Shown here: positions 1-5,454 of the stretch, piece after piece | Layout: each line of letters opens with the position of its first letter | How positions within the stretch are numbered: the stretch's first letter is position 1 | Source of the DNA: RGIG2041 sp045532715 | GTDB lineage: Bacteria > Bacillota > Clostridia > UBA1381 > UMGS1253 | Length of the DNA stretch: 8,334 bases | Assembly (NCBI GenBank): GCA_045532715.1 | Contig: JAZSGM010000130.1 | Span: 1 to 8,334 of the forward strand | Direction: 5' to 3' | Notes under the pieces: model-generated | The model's database searches: none | Seen by the model: only the letters and a program-made list of their open reading frames with translations | What the model was told of the DNA's origin: nothing | Translations under genes and position numbers: made by a program

Positions 1-516
1 TTTCATCCCGGCAGCCATGTCGGACAAGGCGCGGAGACCGGAATTGCACGGATTGCGGATGCCTTAAATGCAATTTTAACGCCTGAGAGAAAGACAAAGG
101 TGCTGCTTGAAACCATGGCAGGCAAGGGAAGTGAGGTCGGCGGCTGCTTTGAAGAATTGGCGGAGATTATAAAGCGCACGCAGTGCAGCGAACGTATTGG
201 TGTTTGTCTGGACACCTGTCACGTGCATGACGGTGGCTACGATATTGTGCATGACCTGGACGGCGTTTTGGAAGCGTTTGAACGTACTGTTGGAATGGAC
301 AGGCTTTGTGCAATTCATTTAAATGACAGTCTGAATACCTGCGGCGCACATAAGGACCGTCATGCGAAAATCGGCGAGGGATACATTGGGTTAGAGGCGT
401 TTGAAAGGATTATTCATCATCCGCAGCTGCGAAAATTGCCCTTTTATCTCGAAACGCCGAACGAATTGGAAGGATATGCCAAAGAAATTGCTTTATTAAG
501 GGGAATTTTTTATTAA
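1..516 (+). CDS. nfo: Endonuclease IV (AP endonuclease), C-terminal part; 5' end outside window
   Basis: This is a zinc-dependent apurinic/apyrimidinic endonuclease that cuts the DNA backbone 5' of abasic sites in base-excision repair. The frame is open from base 1, and 171 residues are visible of a family length near 280, so the N-terminal third is missing. Eight of the nine zinc ligands known from E. coli Nfo can be placed: His2 in HPGSH, Glu37 in LLETMAG, Asp71 and His74 in CLDTCH, His106 in HLND, Asp119 and His121 in DRH, and Glu151 in LETP. The ninth (E. coli His69) would lie upstream. GKGSEVG and IGEGYIG are further family motifs. The first in-frame ATG (115) lies well inside the conserved region and is not the real start. 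The gene ends 3 bases before a strong promoter and has no clear terminator of its own. It is a housekeeping flank, unrelated to the glycan genes. The family call is very secure. Confidence 0.97.
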   Translation, partial: FHPGSHVGQGAETGIARIADALNAILTPERKTKVLLETMAGKGSEVGGCFEELAEIIKRTQCSERIGVCLDTCHVHDGGYDIVHDLDGVLEAFERTVGMDRLCAIHLNDSLNTCGAHKDRHAKIGEGYIGLEAFERIIHHPQLRKLPFYLETPNELEGYAKEIALLRGIFY

Positions 517-519
517 AAG

Positions 520-548
520 TTGACAAAAGCAAATTTAAACTATATACT
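520..548 (+). promoter_or_regulatory. Predicted sigma-A promoter of the glycan operon
   Basis: A perfect -35 box TTGACA (520-525) is followed by a 17-base spacer and a -10 box TATACT (543-548) that matches five of six consensus bases. Transcription would start near 555. The promoter begins 3 bases after the nfo stop and is the only strong candidate before the eight-gene operon. It is a sequence-based prediction from consensus and spacing. Confidence 0.75.
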
Positions 549-554
549 AATATA

Positions 555-574
555 TAAATAAGTAGTTTTATTTA
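555..574. repeat. Small AT-only inverted repeat between the two promoters
   Basis: TAAATAA (555-561) and TTATTTA (568-574) are exact inverted copies separated by 6 bases. The repeat sits at the predicted start of transcript one and just upstream of the second -10 box, where an operator would act. With no G-C pairs it would be a weak RNA hairpin, so it is not a terminator. It may be chance in an AT-rich gap. Confidence 0.3.
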
Positions 575-581
575 GTGGCAA

Positions 582-590
582 TGTTATAAT
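582..590 (+). promoter_or_regulatory. Possible second promoter, extended -10 (TGTTATAAT)
   Basis: TGTTATAAT has a perfect -10 hexamer (585-590) and the TG of an extended -10 element one base upstream. No good -35 box lies at 16-18 bases. Transcription would start near 597, giving a leader of about 25 bases before the ATG at 622. The surroundings are AT-rich, so a chance match is possible. Confidence 0.4.
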
Positions 591-605
591 GGTAAATACC
601 AATTT

Positions 606-612
606 GGGGGAG
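606..612 (+). promoter_or_regulatory. Ribosome binding site that fixes the transferase start at 622
   Basis: GGGGGAG ends 9 bases before ATG 622. The alternative in-frame ATG at 589 has no Shine-Dalgarno sequence and overlaps the second -10 box, so 622 is preferred. Confidence 0.7.
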
Positions 613-621
613 TGTGGTAAA

Positions 622-1242
622 ATGTACCGCAAGTTTTTGAAGCGCTTCTTGGATGTGGTTATATCCGTGATAGCGCTTATTGTCGCGTCTCCGTTTATGC
701 TCATAACTGCCGTTTTAATTAAGCTTGAGTCACCCGGTCCGGTGATTTTTAAGCAGCAGAGATTGGGCAAGGGCGGCAAGGTGTTCTGGATTTACAAATT
801 CCGTTCTATGTGTGTCGGTGCGGAAAAAACCGGCAGCGGGGTGTATTCCGGCAAAGGGGATGCACGCGTAACGAAGGTCGGCAGAATTATTCGTGCGACC
901 AGTATTGATGAGCTGCCGCAGCTTATCAATATCTTAAAGGGTGATATGAGTATTATCGGTCCGCGACCGCCGCTTACCTATCATCCGTGGCCGGTTGAAG
1001 AATATACACAGGAGCAGTTTCGTATGTTTGAGCTTCGTCCGGGAATCACGGGTTGGGCGCAGACGCACGGCAGAAAAGATGTGGAATGGAACAAGCGCAT
1101 CGAACTGAATGTCTGGTATGTGGACAATGTGTCCTTGTGGCTGGATATTAAAATTCTGTTTATGACCGTATTTAAGGTGCTTGCCAATGCGGACAATGAA
1201 AACACGGGTGAGACTGTAAAAAGGGAGCCTGTACAAAAGTAG
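622..1242 (+). CDS. PglC-like monotopic phosphoglycosyl transferase (bacterial sugar transferase)
   Basis: This enzyme moves a sugar-1-phosphate from a UDP-sugar to undecaprenyl phosphate on the inner face of the membrane, the first committed step of surface glycan assembly. It is 206 residues long, the size of the small PglC/WcaJ-C-terminal type and without the extra N-terminal membrane domain of WbaP. Residues 9-34 are hydrophobic, with Ser23-Pro24 at the point where the re-entrant helix of Campylobacter PglC breaks. KFRSM (59-63), the catalytic Asp96-Glu97 in SIDELPQL, GPRPP (113-117), RPGITGWAQ and the following GR are all present. The C-terminal tail is charged and probably cytosolic. 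The sugar it transfers cannot be read from sequence. It is the first gene of the operon, behind the promoter at 520-548. Its stop codon overlaps the ribosome binding site of the next gene, which suggests translational coupling. Confidence 0.95.
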   Translation: MYRKFLKRFLDVVISVIALIVASPFMLITAVLIKLESPGPVIFKQQRLGKGGKVFWIYKFRSMCVGAEKTGSGVYSGKGDARVTKVGRIIRATSIDELPQLINILKGDMSIIGPRPPLTYHPWPVEEYTQEQFRMFELRPGITGWAQTHGRKDVEWNKRIELNVWYVDNVSLWLDIKILFMTVFKVLANADNENTGETVKREPVQK

Positions 1243-1245
1243 GAG
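1241..1245 (+). promoter_or_regulatory. Shine-Dalgarno AGGAG overlapping the upstream stop codon
   Basis: AGGAG shares its first two bases with the TAG stop (1240-1242) of the transferase and lies 7 bases before ATG 1253. This is an ideal spacing and points to coupled translation. Confidence 0.75.
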
Positions 1246-1252
1246 AAACACT

Positions 1253-2095
1253 ATGGCGCTGAAGCTGATGTACATAACAAACCGTCCGGAAATTGCACGC
1301 ATTGTGGAAAAAGCAGGGGTGGATCGCATTTTCGTGGACATGGAATATATCGGGAAGGATATACGGCAAGGCGGTATGGATACGGTGCAGTCGCATCATA
1401 CGGTTGCAGATATCCGTGCGATTGCATCTGCGGTAACCAAGGCGCAGGTGATGGTGCGCGTCAATCCGATTCATGAGGCGAGTGAAAGTTACATCTCGTC
1501 TGCAGAGGAAATCGATGCTGCAATTGAAGCCGGCGCAGATATATTGATGTTGCCGTATTTTAAAACGGCGGAAGAAGTACAGACTTTTGTTCGCTTGGTC
1601 GATGGCAGAGTTAAAACCTTACCGCTTGTGGAAACGCCGGAGGCTGCGGCATGCATTGATGACATTCTCAAAATAGACGGCGTTGATGAAATCTATGTTG
1701 GCTTAAATGATCTGAGCCTCGGCTACGGAAAGAAGTTTATGTTTGAACTTTTGGCGGATGGCACAGTCGAGGGTTTGGCAGACAAATTTAAACAAAAGGG
1801 CATACCGTTCGGCTTCGGCGGCATTGCTGCGGTCGGGCAGGGCATGCTCCCGGGGGAGCGCGTGATTGCGGAACATTATCGGTTAGGTTCGACCTGTGCT
1901 ATTTTATCGAGAAGTTTTTGCAATACAAGCACGATTACGGATCTGGCAGAAATTCAAAGTATTTTCGAATCGGGGCTTGCGGACATTCGTGCATTTGAGA
2001 AAAAGTGTGCGGCAGGTGAGATAGATTATGCTGAAAACTGTGCTGCGGTGCGCAGAATTGTGCCGCAAATCAGCGCAAAAATTAAAAACAGATAA
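1253..2095 (+). CDS. HpcH/HpaI-type aldolase or citrate-lyase-family protein of a glycan cluster
   Basis: This 280-residue protein has the TIM-barrel pattern of the HpcH/HpaI class II aldolase family, which uses a divalent metal to make or break a C-C bond with pyruvate-like enolates. The metal ligands are visible as Glu127 in LVETPEA and Asp153 in VGLNDLS. The substrate-binding Arg is Arg69 in MVRVNPI, and GADILMLPYF (94-103) is the usual mid-barrel strand. Aligned with E. coli HpaI, Asp29 of VDMEYIG matches the catalytic Asp, but the catalytic His position is Tyr32. An insertion follows that ends in Ser47-His48-His49, which may supply the lost His. I know of related proteins in polysaccharide loci but not of a proven reaction. 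It probably makes or processes a small acid or sugar precursor of the glycan, together with the dehydrogenase encoded next. The fold is secure; the substrate is unknown. Confidence 0.85.
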   Translation: MALKLMYITNRPEIARIVEKAGVDRIFVDMEYIGKDIRQGGMDTVQSHHTVADIRAIASAVTKAQVMVRVNPIHEASESYISSAEEIDAAIEAGADILMLPYFKTAEEVQTFVRLVDGRVKTLPLVETPEAAACIDDILKIDGVDEIYVGLNDLSLGYGKKFMFELLADGTVEGLADKFKQKGIPFGFGGIAAVGQGMLPGERVIAEHYRLGSTCAILSRSFCNTSTITDLAEIQSIFESGLADIRAFEKKCAAGEIDYAENCAAVRRIVPQISAKIKNR

Positions 2096-2109
2096 AGCGG
2101 GTGCAGGCG

Positions 2110-3012
2110 ATGAATTTACTGATTACCGGTGCTTGGCAAAATGCAAAAGAATATATTCCGCTGCTTGAAAAGGAGCACAGCATTGTGTTTATGCAGCAGG
2201 AAAAGGATGTGCTGCCGTGCGAAGCGGCGTGGGTAGAGGGTGTGATTTGTAACGGCTTGTTTTTATCGCACCCGATAGAACAGTTTGTGAATTTGAAATA
2301 CATACAGCTGACCAGTGCGGGCTTTGACCGTGTGCCGATGGATTATGTCAAGACACAAGAAATCGGGATTTATAATGCGCGTGGCGTATACAGCATCCCG
2401 ATGGCAGAATTTGCTTTGAGCGGTGTTTTGACACTGTATAAGCAGCAACGGTTCTTTTATGAAAAGCAAAAGCAGCAAGAATGGGAAAAGCATCGCGGCT
2501 TGCTGGAGCTTTCCGGAAAAAACGTTTTGATTGTCGGCTGCGGCAGCGTGGGCAGTGCATGCGCAAAGCGCTTTGCCGCGTTTGATGCAACAGTATGGGG
2601 TGCAGACGTGGTTTCGGATAAAAAAACGTATTTTGAAGCGGTTTATTCCATGGACGAGCTGTATGCAATTTTGCCGCAGGCGGATATTGTGGTTTTAACA
2701 TTGCCTTTGACAAAGGAAACGGAGCATTTGTTCTCGGCGCGGGCGTTTGACGCTATGCGTGAGGGCGCAATGCTTGTGAACATTGCACGTGGTGGCATCG
2801 TAGATACGCCGGCTTTGGTTGCTGCTTTGCAAAATAAGCTCGGCGGGGCGGTGCTGGATGTATTTGAAGATGAACCGCTTGGACAGGAAAGTCCGTTATG
2901 GACGATGGAAAATGTGATTTTAACACCGCACAACAGCTTTGTCGGGGAAGGCAACGGACAAAGGCTTGCGTCGGTGATACTGCAAAATATACACAGTGGG
3001 GAGCGGGTGTGA
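2110..3012 (+). CDS. D-isomer-specific 2-hydroxyacid dehydrogenase
   Basis: This NAD(H)-dependent enzyme interconverts a 2-keto acid and a D-2-hydroxy acid. It has 300 residues from ATG 2110, a usual or slightly short length. The Rossmann loop is Gly143-Cys-Gly145-Ser-Val-Gly148, with Asp166 near the end of the second strand, which suggests NAD rather than NADP. The catalytic triad known from SerA-type enzymes is complete: Arg227 in NIARGG, Glu255 in DVFEDEP and His274 in LTPHNS. There is no ACT domain, so it is not a long-form SerA. The N-terminal part is the divergent catalytic domain. A GTG at 2101 is in frame, but ATG 2110 gives a more typical N-terminus (MNLLITGAW) and has GCGGGTG 6 bases upstream. 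It follows the aldolase by 14 bases, so the two may act in sequence on one precursor. The substrate is not known; glycerate, lactate or a sugar acid would all fit the family. Confidence 0.9.
   Translation: MNLLITGAWQNAKEYIPLLEKEHSIVFMQQEKDVLPCEAAWVEGVICNGLFLSHPIEQFVNLKYIQLTSAGFDRVPMDYVKTQEIGIYNARGVYSIPMAEFALSGVLTLYKQQRFFYEKQKQQEWEKHRGLLELSGKNVLIVGCGSVGSACAKRFAAFDATVWGADVVSDKKTYFEAVYSMDELYAILPQADIVVLTLPLTKETEHLFSARAFDAMREGAMLVNIARGGIVDTPALVAALQNKLGGAVLDVFEDEPLGQESPLWTMENVILTPHNSFVGEGNGQRLASVILQNIHSGERV
2998..3003 (+). promoter_or_regulatory. Ribosome binding site with two possible starts (GTG 3009 or ATG 3015)
   Basis: GGGGAG lies inside the end of the dehydrogenase gene. It is 5 bases before GTG 3009, which overlaps the upstream stop as GTGA, and 11 bases before ATG 3015. 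Both are usable; they differ by only two residues. Confidence 0.55.
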
Positions 3013-3014
3013 AA

Positions 3015-4118
3015 ATGAAGGTTTTGGTTGTTTCGCCAAAAAACCGCACGGTCTATAATTTTCGCGGTGATTTGATTCGCGAAATTACAGAGCGCGGACA
3101 TACAGTGATTGTAACCGGGCCGAATCGGATGGACGTTGATAAGATTGAGGCACTGGGTGCAAGCTTCGTAGAAATTCCTATGGAGAAAAACGGCTTAAAT
3201 CCGATGGCGGATTTAAAATATATGCAGGCGCTTAAACGCTTGTGTTTAAAAGAGAAGCCGGATGTGGTGTTTGGCTATACAAGTAAGCCGGTGATTTACG
3301 GCTCGATGGCTGCTAAAATGGCAGGCGTTCGGCATATAGTGCCGATGGTAACCGGTGCTGGATATGCCTTTACGGCAACGACACCCAAAGCAAAGCTCAT
3401 CAAGGCAGTGATGTCGTTTTTGTATAAAAGAGCATTTACGTGCGCCAATGTTGCCATTTTCCAGAATAACGATGATTTAAAACAGTTTACGGAAAGCAAA
3501 TTGGTGAAAAAAGAAAAATGTCGTGTGGTAAACGGCTCCGGTGTGAATATGGAAAAGTTCGCGCTTGCGCCGTATCCGGAGCAGCTGAGCTTTTTTATGC
3601 TTTCGCGCGTGATGCACTCCAAGGGCATTCGGGAATATCTGGAGGCTTGCACACTTTTGAAGGAAAAGTATCCGGATGTGCGCTGTATGTTGCTTGGTGC
3701 ATGCGAGGATATTCAGGACTCAATCAAAAAAGAGGATCTGCAGCCGTACATTGACAAAGGCATTATTGAGCATTTTGGCGAAACGGACCGCGTTGTGGAT
3801 TATTATAAGCAATGCAGCGTTTATGTGCTGCCTTCCTACAGAGAGGGAACACCGAGAACAGTGCTGGAAGCAATGGCGATGGGGCGTGCTGTAATCACAA
3901 CAGATGCGCCGGGCTGTCGAGAAACGGTAGTGGACGGCAAAAACGGATTTCTGGTACCGGTGCAGGACGGAAAAGCTGTTTTTGAGAAGATGGAGCAGTT
4001 CGTTTTGCATCCGGAGCTCGTAAAAACGATGGGTGCAGAGAGCTATAATTACTGCAAAGAAAAATTCGATGTTTTGAAAGTGAACGAAGAAATGCGCAAG
4101 CATTTAAACATTAAATAG
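3015..4118 (+). CDS. GT4-family glycosyltransferase (GT-B fold, PglA/EpsD-like)
   Basis: This retaining glycosyltransferase adds a sugar from a nucleotide donor to a lipid-linked acceptor at the inner membrane face. From ATG 3015 it has 367 residues, normal for GT4. The N-terminal acceptor domain (about 1-175) starts with MKVLVVSPKN and contains GNxR-like turns and the hydrophobic stretch around 131-150, which may touch the membrane. The C-terminal donor domain carries GSGVN (174-178), the strand SFFMLSRVMHSKG (192-204), and PSYREGTPRTVLEAMAMG (273-290) with the E-x7-E pair Glu277 and Glu285 that binds the nucleotide sugar. The overall layout recalls Campylobacter PglA, which acts directly after PglC, so this is a good candidate for the second sugar of the repeat unit. 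A start at GTG 3009 is possible. An in-frame ATG at 2898 lies inside the upstream gene and is unlikely. Donor and linkage cannot be told. Confidence 0.93.
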   Translation: MKVLVVSPKNRTVYNFRGDLIREITERGHTVIVTGPNRMDVDKIEALGASFVEIPMEKNGLNPMADLKYMQALKRLCLKEKPDVVFGYTSKPVIYGSMAAKMAGVRHIVPMVTGAGYAFTATTPKAKLIKAVMSFLYKRAFTCANVAIFQNNDDLKQFTESKLVKKEKCRVVNGSGVNMEKFALAPYPEQLSFFMLSRVMHSKGIREYLEACTLLKEKYPDVRCMLLGACEDIQDSIKKEDLQPYIDKGIIEHFGETDRVVDYYKQCSVYVLPSYREGTPRTVLEAMAMGRAVITTDAPGCRETVVDGKNGFLVPVQDGKAVFEKMEQFVLHPELVKTMGAESYNYCKEKFDVLKVNEEMRKHLNIK

Positions 4119-4123
4119 AGGTG
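4117..4123 (+). promoter_or_regulatory. Ribosome binding site that fixes the dehydrogenase start at 4130
   Basis: AGAGGTG overlaps the TAG stop of the glycosyltransferase and ends 6 bases before ATG 4130. The in-frame GTG at 4121 lies within this site and so is rejected as a start. Confidence 0.75.
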
Positions 4124-4129
4124 TTCGTT

Positions 4130-5440
4130 ATGGGATTGTATGAAAAAATTTTAAGTGGTGAAGAGAAAATTTCGCTTGTAGGCTTAGGGTATGTCGGTAT
4201 GCCGATTGCTGTTGCTTTTGCAAGAAAGGTCAAGGTTGTCGGCTTCGATTTAAATGCTGAAAAAATTGCGCTTTATAAAAATGGCATTGACCCGACCAAT
4301 GAGGTAGGCGATGATGTAATCAAAGCAACAACTGTAGAATTTACGGCAGATGAAACCAAGCTGCGTGAAGCAAAGTTTCATATTGTTGCCGTTCCGACAC
4401 CGGTCAATGATGACCATACACCGGATTTGACACCGGTAGAGGGTGCTTCGAGAATTGTCGGCAGAAATTTAACCAAGGGCAGCATTGTTGTGTTTGAATC
4501 GACGGTATATCCGGGTGTGACGGAGGATGTTTGTGTTCCGATTCTGGAAAAAGAGAGCGGAATGAAGTGCGGCGTTGACTTTAAAATCGGTTATTCGCCG
4601 GAGAGAATTAACCCGGGTGACAAGGTGCATCGCCTGGAAACCATTACGAAAATTGTTTCCGGTATGGATGAAGAAACACTCGATGAGGTTGCAAAGGTGT
4701 ACGAAATTGTGGTGGAAGCCGGTGTGCACAGAGCGGAAAGCATCAAGGTTGCCGAGGCTGCAAAGGTGATTGAAAACAGCCAAAGAGATATTAACATTGC
4801 ATTTATGAACGAGCTTTCTATCATTTTCAATAAGCTTGGTATTGATACAAAGTCGGTGTTGGAAGCTGCGGGCACAAAGTGGAACTTCTTAAAGTTCTAT
4901 CCGGGTCTGGTCGGCGGTCACTGCATCGGTGTTGATCCGTATTATCTTACATATAAAGCGGAGCAAATCGGTTACCACAGCCAGGTGATTCTGGCAGGTC
5001 GCCGCATCAATGACGATATGGGTAAATATGTAGCAGAAAACTGCGTAAAGAATCTGATTAAGGCTGGCAAAGCCGTAAAGGGTGCCAAGGTTGCGATTCT
5101 GGGCTTTACATTTAAAGAGAATTGCCCGGACACAAGAAACAGTAAGATTTACGATATCGTAAAAGAACTGCGTGAGTACGGCATCGAGCCGGTAATTGCC
5201 GATCCGGAAGCGGACAGTGATGAAGCAAAGAGACTTTACGGCATCACTTTTGTGGACATGTCGGAAATCAAGGATATGGATGCCGTGATTTTGGCTGTTG
5301 CACATACCTGTTTTGCAGGTCTTACTATGGCGGACACGGACAAGCTGTTCGGCGAAGGCAAGAAGGTGCTTTTGGATATCAAGGGCCTTTTAGACCGCAA
5401 GGCATATGAAAATGCAGGTTATAATTACTGGAGGCTGTAA
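4130..5440 (+). CDS. tviB: UDP-N-acetylhexosamine 6-dehydrogenase (TviB/VipA type)
   Basis: This enzyme oxidises C6 of a UDP-HexNAc in two NAD-dependent steps, giving UDP-GlcNAcA (or UDP-GalNAcA) in the cytosol. It has 436 residues and is close to Salmonella TviB over its whole length. The order is an NAD domain with Gly18-Leu-Gly20-Tyr-Val-Gly23 and Asp40 at the end of strand two; PTPVNDDHTPDL (89-100); ESTVYPG (123-129); SPERINPGD (156-164); the central helix with KVIENSQRD (Lys212, Asn216); the catalytic Cys265 in GGHCIGVDPYYL; and the UDP-binding domain with FTFKENCPDTRNS (326-338). The SPERINPGD and FKENCPD signatures favour the HexNAc group over simple UDP-glucose dehydrogenases. A matching 4-epimerase lies two genes downstream, as in the Vi-antigen pathway. 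No key residue is missing. Which UDP-HexNAc is used cannot be decided from sequence. Confidence 0.95.
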   Translation: MGLYEKILSGEEKISLVGLGYVGMPIAVAFARKVKVVGFDLNAEKIALYKNGIDPTNEVGDDVIKATTVEFTADETKLREAKFHIVAVPTPVNDDHTPDLTPVEGASRIVGRNLTKGSIVVFESTVYPGVTEDVCVPILEKESGMKCGVDFKIGYSPERINPGDKVHRLETITKIVSGMDEETLDEVAKVYEIVVEAGVHRAESIKVAEAAKVIENSQRDINIAFMNELSIIFNKLGIDTKSVLEAAGTKWNFLKFYPGLVGGHCIGVDPYYLTYKAEQIGYHSQVILAGRRINDDMGKYVAENCVKNLIKAGKAVKGAKVAILGFTFKENCPDTRNSKIYDIVKELREYGIEPVIADPEADSDEAKRLYGITFVDMSEIKDMDAVILAVAHTCFAGLTMADTDKLFGEGKKVLLDIKGLLDRKAYENAGYNYWRL

Positions 5441-5454
5441 GAAAGTAGGCGTTT

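Noticed and set aside
555..574. Inverted repeat read as the nfo terminator
   Set aside because: The stem has only A-T pairs and no following T run, so it would not end transcription.
589..621. Upstream start of the phosphoglycosyl transferase at ATG 589
   Set aside because: It has no ribosome binding site and overlaps the second -10 box, while ATG 622 has GGGGGAG at a good distance and gives the PglC-like N-terminus.
934..1341. 135-codon reading frame on the minus strand over the transferase/aldolase junction
   Set aside because: It lies antisense to two well-supported genes, crosses their junction, has no family motif and no convincing ribosome binding site.
2898..3014. N-terminal extension of the GT4 gene from ATG 2898
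   Set aside because: It would overlap the dehydrogenase by more than 110 bases, and the extension has no match to the family. MKVLVVSPKN at 3015 is a typical GT-B start.
2643..3101. 152-codon minus-strand frame over the dehydrogenase end
   Set aside because: It is antisense to conserved catalytic motifs of the dehydrogenase and has a low-complexity Ser/Ala/Cys-rich translation without domain features.
3518..3894. Short plus-strand frames inside the GT4 gene
   Set aside because: They are in another frame of a conserved gene and have no motif or start signal.
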